Assembly (NCBI GenBank): GCA_002451275.1
Contig: DKBS01000173.1
Span: 1,930-12,192, forward strand
Length of the DNA: 10,263 bases
Direction of reading: 5' to 3'
DNA from: Planctomycetaceae bacterium UBA6894
Lineage (GTDB): Bacteria; Planctomycetota; Planctomycetia; Gemmatales; Gemmataceae
Part shown: positions 1 to 7,111 of the stretch, piece by piece
Position numbering within the stretch: the stretch's first letter is position 1
Layout of the letters: each line of letters opens with the position of its first letter
The notes under the pieces: generated by a model
What the model was told of the DNA's origin: nothing
The model's input: the letters and a program-made list of their open reading frames with translations, nothing else
Databases searched by the model: none
Made by a program: the position numbers and the translations under genes

Positions 1-543
1 AAGGGATGGATAGACGCCGAGTCAGCCTATTGGTGCGTTGGTGTGGGTTCCGTACTGGTGGTATCCCTCTGCTTGTGGCAATGGGCTGGTCGGAGTATCG
101 CCTGGGTAACCCCAATGGCGGCGTGCGCCCTGCTGGGCGTGGTGGTCTGCTGGGAGGTGTTGCCCGGTTACCACGAGGGCTTCTCGTTGCGGGGCCATTT
201 GCGTCAGGCAGTGAAACCGCGACCCGGGCCGGAATCGATTGCCCAGCTCTCTGGCAACCCGGGAGTTGAATTGGTGTGCTTTCCCCATCGGTGGGATTCG
301 GCCAGCTTTTATTTACCCCATGCGAAGGTGGTGGTGTTCGGGCCCGATGAACAGCTCGCTATGGAGAACCACCTCCGACAAAACCCCGACGCTCTTCTGT
401 TGATGAAGCCCGGCCGGGTTTTGAACCAGTTCCTGGCCAAATTCCCCACCAGATCCCCGCGAATTGAAAACGCGCTGGGGGCGGTGGCGGTCACCCGATT
501 GGAGGAACGGGGCCTGACCCGTAATGAAGGCAAGGTGGAATAG
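1..543 (+). CDS. GT39-type (PMT/ArnT-like) membrane glycosyltransferase, C-terminal part (5' end outside window)
   Basis: The frame is open from the first base and ends at TAG 541-543, giving 180 residues with no start in view. Two hydrophobic stretches are visible, about residues 10-28 and 33-54; they look like the last membrane helices of a polytopic enzyme. They are followed by about 115 soluble residues containing CFPHRWDSASFYL, then VVVFGPDEQL and ALLLMKPGRVL. From memory this helix-then-soluble-tail arrangement matches GT39 family enzymes annotated in Planctomycetes, which transfer a sugar from a polyprenyl-phosphate carrier to an acceptor on the outer face of the membrane. The catalytic N-terminal loop with its acidic residues is not in the window, so activity cannot be judged. 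The gene converges on the glycosyltransferase operon with only 6 bp between stop codons and no clear terminator there. Internal GTG codons such as the one at 43 are not real starts, because they would cut off the membrane part. Confidence 0.72.
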   Translation, partial: KGWIDAESAYWCVGVGSVLVVSLCLWQWAGRSIAWVTPMAACALLGVVVCWEVLPGYHEGFSLRGHLRQAVKPRPGPESIAQLSGNPGVELVCFPHRWDSASFYLPHAKVVVFGPDEQLAMENHLRQNPDALLLMKPGRVLNQFLAKFPTRSPRIENALGAVAVTRLEERGLTRNEGKVE

Positions 544-549
544 GGGCAA

Positions 550-1773
550 TCAAGCGGCTCTTTTCATGGGGACTGGAAACCCGAGGGCCCTAGCATACCC
601 CTCCCGCGTTGTTCGGGCCGTTTCGGACCAGGTGTAACGGCTCGCCCACTGGGTAGCGCCTGTTCGCAGTTGGCCTATCCATTCAGGGTGCAAGCAGGCC
701 TTCAGCATGGCGCTTCGCCAACCATCCTGATCTTCTATTTCCACCAAGTGACCCTGGCCATCCAGCACCTCCCGGACCGCCGGTGCGGTCGAGGCGATCA
801 CAGCTCCGCCGCATGCCATCATTTCGATGGGCGGCATGCCAAAACCCTCGTATTTGGTGGGGAAGAGCAGGGCATGGGCGGAGCTGTAAAGGGCGGGTAG
901 GTCGGCGTCATCGACATAACCCAGGTGGCGAATCCCCTTGCTGAATCCGGTTGTGTGGAGAAATTCCCGCAGGTCGTCACAGCGCCAACCCCATCCTCCC
1001 ACGAGGACCAGCGGGTGCCGGGACCGGTGCTCCGCCGGAAGGTCGCACCATGTTTTGGCCAACATCAGCAGGTTTTTGCGGGGCTCCAGGGTGCCTACGT
1101 GCAAAAAGCTGCCCCGGGGCAGTCCCAACCGGGTGAGCACGGATTGCTGCTCTTGGGCCTCAATCGGTTTCAGGTGAGGCCGAACCCCCATCGGTGTGAT
1201 GGTGATTTGCTCGCGTTTCAGGCCAAGGACCGAGACCATTTCCTCGCGCACCGCATTGGAAAGGGTGAAAAAATGGCTCGAGCGTTCAAGCCCGCCCTTG
1301 GCCCGTTTTTCAAAAACCCGCACCCGGTCCACGGGGTGCCACTCGGGGTGTGACAACGAGGACAAATCATGGAATGTGGTGACCGTTGGTACCTGGGTCG
1401 GCACCGGCAGGAAATTGGGTTCGTGGTAAAGATCCACCAACCCTAGGTTGTGCCACCGGTCTAGCATGCCGGAAAGGTAGGATTCCTGCCGGGTTCGGGC
1501 CCAGCCGAGCACTTTCGACTTCCAGGTTTCACCCGACTCTGACCCAGTGTTGCCGCTTGTGGCCTGGGCAGTTTTCGCCTTTCCCGGCTTGATCATCCAG
1601 GGGCGGATCACAAACCACCACTTGCGCAGCAATTGGCCGGCGGTTCCGGGGAATTCCAGGTAATGTTCCTCCGGGCCGGCGGAAGCTTTCAGGGCATCCA
1701 GGGTGGCCGCTGTGTACCAACCCACGCCAGACCGGGGGCCTACGGATGGCAAGATGTTCCAGGCGATGCGCAT
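550..1773 (-). CDS. GT4-family glycosyltransferase (last gene of the operon)
   Basis: A 407-residue GT-B-fold retaining glycosyltransferase of normal family length, probably cytoplasmic and using a nucleotide-sugar donor. The N-terminal acceptor domain opens with MRIAWNILP and a glycine loop SGVGWYT (15-21). LYHEPNFLP (115-123) and TTFHDLSSL (132-140) follow, a pattern common in mannosyltransferase-like GT4 enzymes. The C-terminal donor domain begins near GTLEPRKN (227-234) and carries EGFGMPPIE, in which E309 and E317 form an intact EX7E motif. Residues about 62-88 are a hydrophilic, low-complexity insertion (Lys, Thr, Ser, Gly, Glu). ATG 1773 is chosen because the protein starts like its family; the ribosome site is weak (only GAG about 6 bases upstream). 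It lies 50 bp after the preceding gene, with no terminator between them, so it may be translated from the operon mRNA at a modest level. It ends MKRAA. The family call is secure; donor and acceptor sugars cannot be read from the sequence. Confidence 0.9.
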   Translation of the reverse strand: MRIAWNILPSVGPRSGVGWYTAATLDALKASAGPEEHYLEFPGTAGQLLRKWWFVIRPWMIKPGKAKTAQATSGNTGSESGETWKSKVLGWARTRQESYLSGMLDRWHNLGLVDLYHEPNFLPVPTQVPTVTTFHDLSSLSHPEWHPVDRVRVFEKRAKGGLERSSHFFTLSNAVREEMVSVLGLKREQITITPMGVRPHLKPIEAQEQQSVLTRLGLPRGSFLHVGTLEPRKNLLMLAKTWCDLPAEHRSRHPLVLVGGWGWRCDDLREFLHTTGFSKGIRHLGYVDDADLPALYSSAHALLFPTKYEGFGMPPIEMMACGGAVIASTAPAVREVLDGQGHLVEIEDQDGWRSAMLKACLHPEWIGQLRTGATQWASRYTWSETARTTREGYARALGFPVPMKRAA

Positions 1774-1823
1774 GCTGCACTCAGAGGAAATGGACCCGGG
1801 GGGCCGTGATGGTCAGGGAGGGA

Positions 1824-3788
1824 TCAAGCTGCCGACTTCTTGAAACCAGGGATGAGCCGGTGCAACTGCTCCGCGATCCACTTGCCCTGTTTGGCGGGAT
1901 CGAGTGCCTTCGAAACCGATTCCTTGGCCCGAAGTCCAACCTGTCGTGACAGCAAGGGCTGAGCCCTGACCCACCGCATATGGTTGGCCGCCTCTGCCAG
2001 GTCTGGGTCTGCCCATTTCCAGCCCTTCTGGAAAGGGGGCCTGTCTTGGCGGATGGTGGTCATGCCGTGTTTCACCAACAGGGCCGTGTTGGCATCCAGA
2101 AAGTCCAGCACACCTGAGTAGGCGGTGGTGATCACCGGTTTTGCCAACAGGGCGGCTTCAGCCATGGTCAGGCCGAGTCCTTCGGCCCGATGCAGTGAGA
2201 CATAGCAGTCCGCCACATCCATCAGCCCCAGCAGCTCATGACGGCTCATCGTCCTTTCCACCAGGACAATACGCGGATCACCTGCCACCAACTGGCGCAG
2301 TTTGCCCATGTTGTGCGGCTCTGCCTGCGGCCGGCTGACCTTGATGACCAGCCGCGCTTCGCGGGTTCGGGGAAAAGCCTGCTGGAAGGCCCGCACAAGC
2401 CCCATCGGGTTTTTCCGTTCCACCGAGCTGGCGGCGTCAAAGACAAACAGGAAGACGGTTTCCCCCGGCTTCAGCCCGTACACCTCCCGTGGCACCGGTT
2501 CAAATGGCTGAACCCGCAGGGCCTGCGGCATGTCGATGACCGGAACGGGCAGCACTTTGCGCAGGGATTCCCCGATGAAGCGGGATGGTGCCCAAATTTC
2601 ATCAAAAAAGGTGCTGTTTTTGATCCAGGGCTTGGGTACGTCCTCCAGTTCCCAGAACCAGACCCCGACACGCCGGACTCCCTTGCGGATGGGAAGGCCC
2701 GCCCGCCTGAACAGTTCCTTCGGTTCCCACAGGGGCGGGACCACGAAAACACTCAAACCGTGTTCCTCAAGGCCCAAGGTTTCCGGACGGGTGTGGAGCA
2801 CATCCGACATGGAGTTCGGCACATCCCGCAGGCTCACCGGGCAACCATACCGGGCGGCTGATCGGCCCAGTTGCACGGCGGCTTCTCGCAATCCGCAGGT
2901 GCAATTCCAATATGTGAACAGGTTCAAGCCCTGGTCCGCTCCCCAGGAGGGGGCATCCAGGGGGCCCAGCAACCTTTCGGCCGCCGAGATGCCGCCAGCC
3001 GGCCATTTCGGCGGATGCTCCAGCAGCGCGCTGTTGAGAAGGGGATATTCTCTGGCCAGGTCAGCCGTGCATTTTCGCCAACCGGAGACGGTTCTCGCTT
3101 CCGGCCAGCGTTCCTGCCAAGCCGGCAGGCGCAACCATGTTTCCGCCAGGCTGGTGGAATGGTCCTCCAGCGTTTCCAGGGCGAACCACAGGGCTTCCTC
3201 CGGGGTCACAACCCCCATGTCGAGGTGACCGGTGCGCACGAGGAAACCAAGGCTGGTGCGCAGACCCGGGGCCATCATCCCCAAAGGGGCCTTTTCCAAA
3301 TGCCACGGGTTCACATCCAGGAATCGCCTGGCCATATCACCGGGCCTGGATTGGAAGACCTTGCGCAAACCATCAATCCAGGCGATTCGTGTAAGTCCCG
3401 CGGGAGGAACTCCCTCCCCCAGCCAGGTGAAATAGGAACCTTCCACACCATCCCGCAGTGCTCTGGGATGGGCGTCGAACAGGGTTCGATCCGTGATAAG
3501 CGGCCCGAGGACCGCGCGAATCCATTCCTGGTGGTCGCGGGGAGCGCTGGTGGCTTCACCGTTGACGCGCAGGTCGGCGCCCAGGCTGACGATTTCAGTC
3601 AGGACGGCCCGCGGGTCATTGAGGCTCAGCCAGTTGCCCGACCGGGCTTCCCGTTTGGCTTGAAGCGCGATCCGCGCGTGGAGAATCGGGTTGAGAAGCC
3701 GTGTTTTGGCCCCCCAGAGGGCTTTGAATAGCAGCGATTCCTCTTGAAATCCTAAGGATCGCAACCTTTTTTTTACCGATTCAAACAT
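1824..3788 (-). CDS. Large two-part glycosyltransferase: unrecognised N-terminal region plus GT4 domain
   Basis: 654 residues. Residues 1-50 are basic and amphipathic, suggesting peripheral membrane contact. Residues about 50-285 form a probably helical region that I do not recognise as a named domain; it contains WFALETLEDH (201-210) and TWLRLPAWQ (217-225), shared with the next gene upstream. A GT-B enzyme starts near GLNLFTYWN (287). It shows VWFWELEDVP (376-385), FDEIWAPSRFI (395-405), SSVERKNP (454-461), SLHRAEGLGL (531-540) and an intact EX7E (E536, E544). KGWKWADPD near 590 is a family hallmark before the last helices. The glycine loop reads CGLREAA where related enzymes usually have GLGEAA, so one glycine is replaced by Arg. 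AAGGA sits 5 bases before ATG 3788, which supports that start. It is 39 bp from the upstream gene and ends KSAA. Role: transfer of an unknown sugar in glycan assembly (inferred). A bifunctional enzyme is possible if the N-terminal region is catalytic. Confidence 0.85.
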   Translation of the reverse strand: MFESVKKRLRSLGFQEESLLFKALWGAKTRLLNPILHARIALQAKREARSGNWLSLNDPRAVLTEIVSLGADLRVNGEATSAPRDHQEWIRAVLGPLITDRTLFDAHPRALRDGVEGSYFTWLGEGVPPAGLTRIAWIDGLRKVFQSRPGDMARRFLDVNPWHLEKAPLGMMAPGLRTSLGFLVRTGHLDMGVVTPEEALWFALETLEDHSTSLAETWLRLPAWQERWPEARTVSGWRKCTADLAREYPLLNSALLEHPPKWPAGGISAAERLLGPLDAPSWGADQGLNLFTYWNCTCGLREAAVQLGRSAARYGCPVSLRDVPNSMSDVLHTRPETLGLEEHGLSVFVVPPLWEPKELFRRAGLPIRKGVRRVGVWFWELEDVPKPWIKNSTFFDEIWAPSRFIGESLRKVLPVPVIDMPQALRVQPFEPVPREVYGLKPGETVFLFVFDAASSVERKNPMGLVRAFQQAFPRTREARLVIKVSRPQAEPHNMGKLRQLVAGDPRIVLVERTMSRHELLGLMDVADCYVSLHRAEGLGLTMAEAALLAKPVITTAYSGVLDFLDANTALLVKHGMTTIRQDRPPFQKGWKWADPDLAEAANHMRWVRAQPLLSRQVGLRAKESVSKALDPAKQGKWIAEQLHRLIPGFKKSAA

Positions 3789-3827
3789 ACGATTCCTTCC
3801 CGATGCGGCGCGTGGCCTGTTGTCTTG

Positions 3828-5945
3828 TCAGGCCGCCTTGGAGCGGGCCGCCGTCTCGCTCCGGTGGAGCGCGCGGCCATCCCTGGAGGATGCTATCTGG
3901 TTCAAAACCCGTTGACCGTACGATTCCATGGAAAGCAGTTTGCCCACCTCGGTTCGGGCCCGGTCACCCAGCCGTTTGGCCAATACCGGATGGTCATAGG
4001 CCCACTGCAGGTGCTTTGCCGCCTGATCCACATCCGCTTCCGCCCAGTTGCACCCCATGGGGTAGTAGGGAAGCTTTTTGGTGATGGGAACCATGGTGTG
4101 ATTCACCACCAGAGCCGTCTGGTCGGACATGAAGTCCATGTTGCCCGAGTAGCCGGTCGCGATCACCGTTTTGCCGTACAAAAGGGCTTCGGCGATGGTG
4201 ATGCCGTACCCCTCGGACCGGTGCAGGCTGATGTAACAGTCGCACATGTCCATGATGCCGTAGGCTTCCGGACGGCTCAAATGTTCGTCAATGATGATCG
4301 CGTTGACCTTGGCCGCGGCCTCGCGAAGCGCGCGAACACCTTCCGGGTCAAAACCTGGGCGGGTGATCTTGAAGACCAGGCGCGCGTCCCGCTTTTTCGC
4401 CAGCGACCGGCGGAACGCCTCCACAACCGCCAGCGGGTTTTTGCGTTCGATCACCGAGGCCACATCAAACATGAACAAGGCGACAAAGTCGGATTCGCTC
4501 AAGCCATGTCGAGCGCGGTTGACCGGTACGTTGGGCAGGATCTCGGCACCGGGCAGCACCACGTTGACGATGGCTTTTGGCGCGGCCTTGCGCACCGCGT
4601 CCGCGACGAAGCGTGTCGGGGTCCAGATCTCATCGAAGTGGCGTGATTCCCGCGCGTATTTTTGGGGAAGCACGTCCAACTCCCACGCCCAGTAACCGAT
4701 TCGCCAAACGCCCGGTTTGCGGGCAAGGCCGGCTCGCGGGTAAATGCGGCCGGCGTTCGCGAAGATCGGAACGCTCAGGATGGTGGTGTCGTATGTTTCC
4801 ACCCCAAGGTGGTCGGGGCGGGTGGGTTGGTCAAAACGCCAGTCGCCGGGCACGTCTCGGTGGGCGGTCCTCCCCTCGGCCAGTCGCACCGCGATGCGCA
4901 GGTGCCGTTGCACCTCGCCCACTCCGGAGGAATAGGTGCAATGGCCCAGGATGTTTAGGCCCGGACGCCATTTCGGGTCCGTCGCTTTTTCGGAACGAAC
5001 CCGCTCCACCAATTCATCGATCAGTGGGTCGCCGCCGCTCAACCTCGCCAATTCTGAGAACCATTCGGGTTCCTGTTCGGTCAAACCCACGGCGTGGGGC
5101 GGCGCCTTTGGGCCGAGCTTTTCCCACGCGACGAGCCGCGCCTGGTCCTCCGCGGGAAGCACCCGGTCCAGTCCCAATGTCCCATCTGGCAGCAGGTTGT
5201 GCAGTGCCGGGTGCCTGGACTTCAGTGCCTGGATGAACTGGCCCGCTCCCAGCGCAGTGAGTGCCAGCGGCCAGTGCGTTTGCCAAGCGGGCAATCGAAG
5301 CCAGGTGGGTGCCAATCCAAAAGTGGGATCCTCCGCCCGTTCCAGGGCGAACCAGATCACATCGGCAAGATCGCATTCACCCAGGTGCTTGACTGTGGTT
5401 CCCAGCAGCCAGTCCAGGATCCCATGGCGCCCGGCCGGTGTGAGCGCCAGTGGCAGGCTTCGGAGGACCCATTCCTTGTCATCGATGTAACGCAACACGC
5501 GGTCGCCGGGCCTGCCGGCGAAAAACGCTTCTACCATCTCACCCCGCACACCCTGGGGTAACGGTTGGCGTGTCAGGGTTTGGCAGAAGGTCCCTGCCGC
5601 CCCCTCGGAGAGGGCCTTGGGGAATTTTTTGGGATGATCGTTTTGCTCCAGCAATTTGCAAAGGATCCACAAGCCAAGCTCGGTGTTTTGGCTGCCGGCT
5701 TTTTCCGTGTGGTCATCCGCTCTTCCCAGGCAGGGCAGACCGTGTTTTCCAAGCAGCGCGTCCCAAGCAGCGACCACCCGTACGGGGAACGGGGGGAGCG
5801 ATTCCTGCAGCCTGCCCCGTCTTGCCATGGCCCGACGACGCAAGGGATCTACCAAGGTGGACTTCACCTGCTGGATGGCGGTGAAAATCCCGCTTCCGGG
5901 TCTGATCCCCACCTTTTCCAGAACCCGCCTTGCCTTGTGCAGCAT
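3828..5945 (-). CDS. Large two-part glycosyltransferase, paralogue of the gene at 1824-3788
   Basis: 705 residues, the longest protein here. A basic N-terminus (1-48) is followed by a roughly 280-residue region of unknown nature containing WFALERAEDP (198-207) and TWLRLPAWQ (214-222), which aligns with the paralogue. Residues about 270-328 are an insertion the paralogue lacks. The GT-B part begins at GLNILGHC (329) with glycine loop SGVGEV. It continues with YWAWELDVLP (418-427), FDEIWTPTRFV (437-447), SVIERKNP (497-504), SLHRSEGYGI (573-582) and an intact EX7E (E578, E586). ATGYSGNMDF (596-605) and YPMGCNWAEAD (628-638) are typical of this GT4 branch. ATG 5945 has GAGGA 4 bases upstream, a close but usable spacing. 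The gap to the preceding gene is 33 bp. It ends RSKAA. Paralogy with the downstream gene suggests an old duplication, with each copy handling a different acceptor or linkage (inferred). Active-site motifs look complete. Confidence 0.87.
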   Translation of the reverse strand: MLHKARRVLEKVGIRPGSGIFTAIQQVKSTLVDPLRRRAMARRGRLQESLPPFPVRVVAAWDALLGKHGLPCLGRADDHTEKAGSQNTELGLWILCKLLEQNDHPKKFPKALSEGAAGTFCQTLTRQPLPQGVRGEMVEAFFAGRPGDRVLRYIDDKEWVLRSLPLALTPAGRHGILDWLLGTTVKHLGECDLADVIWFALERAEDPTFGLAPTWLRLPAWQTHWPLALTALGAGQFIQALKSRHPALHNLLPDGTLGLDRVLPAEDQARLVAWEKLGPKAPPHAVGLTEQEPEWFSELARLSGGDPLIDELVERVRSEKATDPKWRPGLNILGHCTYSSGVGEVQRHLRIAVRLAEGRTAHRDVPGDWRFDQPTRPDHLGVETYDTTILSVPIFANAGRIYPRAGLARKPGVWRIGYWAWELDVLPQKYARESRHFDEIWTPTRFVADAVRKAAPKAIVNVVLPGAEILPNVPVNRARHGLSESDFVALFMFDVASVIERKNPLAVVEAFRRSLAKKRDARLVFKITRPGFDPEGVRALREAAAKVNAIIIDEHLSRPEAYGIMDMCDCYISLHRSEGYGITIAEALLYGKTVIATGYSGNMDFMSDQTALVVNHTMVPITKKLPYYPMGCNWAEADVDQAAKHLQWAYDHPVLAKRLGDRARTEVGKLLSMESYGQRVLNQIASSRDGRALHRSETAARSKAA

Positions 5946-5978
5946 CTCTTCCTCAACCCTTGATCTGGTTTGTTTGCT

Positions 5979-7085
5979 TCAGGCCGCCAACCGTTCCAGA
6001 TGGCTGGCCACGTTGTCCCAGGTGCAAGATTTTTCCAGGTCTTCCCGAACCCAACCGTCTGGCTCCGCCGCGCAGGAAAGCCAAGCCTCGTCGATGGATT
6101 GAATGTCGAGCGGGTCGCAGGTGTGAACCCCTGGCCCGGCGAATTCCAGCATCGAACTGTTGCCCGAGCAGATCACAGGGGTGCGGTGCAGAAGGGCGTC
6201 CAGAACCGGGAAACCGAAGCCTTCGTACAGCGAGACATAAACCAGGCACCTCGCACGTCGGTACAGCTCGCATAGCTTGGCGTCGCTGACCATGCCGGGG
6301 AATGTGATGGTCCGGTTGCCAGTCGCCTGGGGCAGGTTGCCCCGGTCAATCAGCCACCCGGAGGGGCCCGCCCATACCAGTTGCGCATCCTTGGGCAGGT
6401 TGGGGCTGGTCAAAAACCACCGCAGCAGGTTTTCCGGGTTCTTGCGTGGTTCCAGGGTCGAAACTGCCAGGAACAGGTTCGGGTCACGGGTCATTGGCTG
6501 GCCCGATGCATGGCTGTGCACACACTGGCTGGGGCCCAAGTGGGCCCAGTGGACCCGCTCAGGTGGCAGGCCGCACAGCCAGACCATGTCGCGCATGGTG
6601 CAGCGGGATATGGCCAAGGCATGGTCATCCAAGGGCGCCATGGTGGTGGCCAACTCGTAAAAATCACGGCGGGTTTGATTCTTGTGGGTTTGTGGGGTCA
6701 GCAAGGCGGTCAGGTCGTAGTACACCGAAACTTCACGGGCAAAGCGCCTCTTGCGTGACCGCCGAAAAGTGTAAACACCCCCGCTCGCCGCCGCCGCCGC
6801 CGCATCAAACGGCCGGGTCGGCAGATTCAGCACCCTGTCCCGCCAGGTCGTGATATCGAGTCCGGCCTCCGGGATATTGTGCGGGCCCAGGTGGATCACC
6901 AATCCGCCGTGCAGCGTCTCGATTTGCCGCATCACCCGCAGGTCATCCCGGGTGACCATGCTGAACAGGGCGATGGTTTGCCGCCGAGCCAGGCTTTCAA
7001 TGATGCGGGCCACGCAGCGGCCCACTCCCGTCAGGCGGACCTGGGACAGGGAGGTGGCGTCCACATGGAGAATCGGACTGGTCAA
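5979..7085 (-). CDS. GT4-family glycosyltransferase, second copy of a tandem pair
   Basis: 368 residues from a TTG start. The TTG at 7085 is preferred because the protein then begins TSPILHVD, exactly like the upstream copy, and because GGAGG (7101-7097) lies 11 bases before it, the same spacing as in that copy. A farther TTG at 7106 would lie upstream of this ribosome site. The acceptor half opens with a glycine loop TGVGRCVAR and includes a six-alanine run (DAAAAAAS) encoded by six GCG codons. The donor half starts at LFLAVSTLEPRKN (204-216) and has YEGFGFPVLD, in which the second acidic residue of EX7E is Asp (E288, D296). ENLLRWFLTSP and WAGPSGW are shared with the upstream copy. Hand alignment to the neighbour at 7112-8221 is gapless, with 136/165 identities in the donor half and 113/200 in the acceptor half. 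Same donor and different acceptor is the simplest reading (inferred). It ends LERLAA, and a 33-bp gap leads to the next gene. Confidence 0.88.
   Translation of the reverse strand: MTSPILHVDATSLSQVRLTGVGRCVARIIESLARRQTIALFSMVTRDDLRVMRQIETLHGGLVIHLGPHNIPEAGLDITTWRDRVLNLPTRPFDAAAAAASGGVYTFRRSRKRRFAREVSVYYDLTALLTPQTHKNQTRRDFYELATTMAPLDDHALAISRCTMRDMVWLCGLPPERVHWAHLGPSQCVHSHASGQPMTRDPNLFLAVSTLEPRKNPENLLRWFLTSPNLPKDAQLVWAGPSGWLIDRGNLPQATGNRTITFPGMVSDAKLCELYRRARCLVYVSLYEGFGFPVLDALLHRTPVICSGNSSMLEFAGPGVHTCDPLDIQSIDEAWLSCAAEPDGWVREDLEKSCTWDNVASHLERLAA
5982..6476 (-). repeat. Donor-domain half of the tandem duplication, copy B
   Basis: This 495-bp coding segment aligns without gaps to 7115-7609 at a constant offset of 1,133 bp. 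Hand comparison of the encoded proteins gives 136 identities in 165 residues. Long near-identical DNA stretches remain, for example around 6409-6475 against 7542-7608. It is a direct repeat able to support recombination or gene conversion between the copies. Confidence 0.75.
6786..6803. repeat. Perfect trinucleotide repeat (CGC)6 inside a glycosyltransferase gene
   Basis: Six perfect CGC units on the plus strand read as six GCG codons (Ala6) on the coding strand. The tandem paralogue has no such run at the aligned place (PFCKEKAGKS). Slippage would change the alanine number in a loop of the acceptor domain without a frameshift. Confidence 0.7.
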
Positions 7086-7096
7086 GTTTCCAACCA

Positions 7097-7101
7097 CCTC
7101 C
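7097..7101 (-). promoter_or_regulatory. Ribosome binding site GGAGG deciding the TTG start at 7085
   Basis: GGAGG lies 11 bases before TTG 7085 on the minus strand. An in-frame TTG at 7106 and a GTG at 7103 precede or overlap this site and have no Shine-Dalgarno of their own, so translation from 7085 is favoured. Confidence 0.5.
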
Positions 7102-7111
7102 ACCAAGTCTG

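Noticed and set aside
544..600. Possible bidirectional terminator between the convergent genes, including the palindrome AGGGCCCT near 593
   Set aside because: The palindrome lies inside the coding region of the last operon gene, no longer stem is visible, and no T-tract is present.
1774..1823. Possible terminator or promoter in the 50-bp gap before the last operon gene
   Set aside because: Only a short GACC/GGTC pairing and a CCCGGG palindrome are visible, with no U-tract and no promoter-like pair.
2871..3731. Plus-strand open frame of 286 codons antisense to the 654-residue glycosyltransferase gene
   Set aside because: Low-complexity Gly/Pro/Arg/Gln-rich translation without domain motifs; it mirrors the real gene on the other strand.
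3825..4646. Plus-strand open frame of 273 codons inside the 705-residue glycosyltransferase gene
   Set aside because: It is antisense to a gene with full GT4 motifs, has no recognisable protein features, and long open shadow frames are expected in GC-rich DNA.
7086..7106. Start at TTG 7106 for the second tandem copy
   Set aside because: It adds seven residues not present in the twin and would put the GGAGG site inside the coding region.
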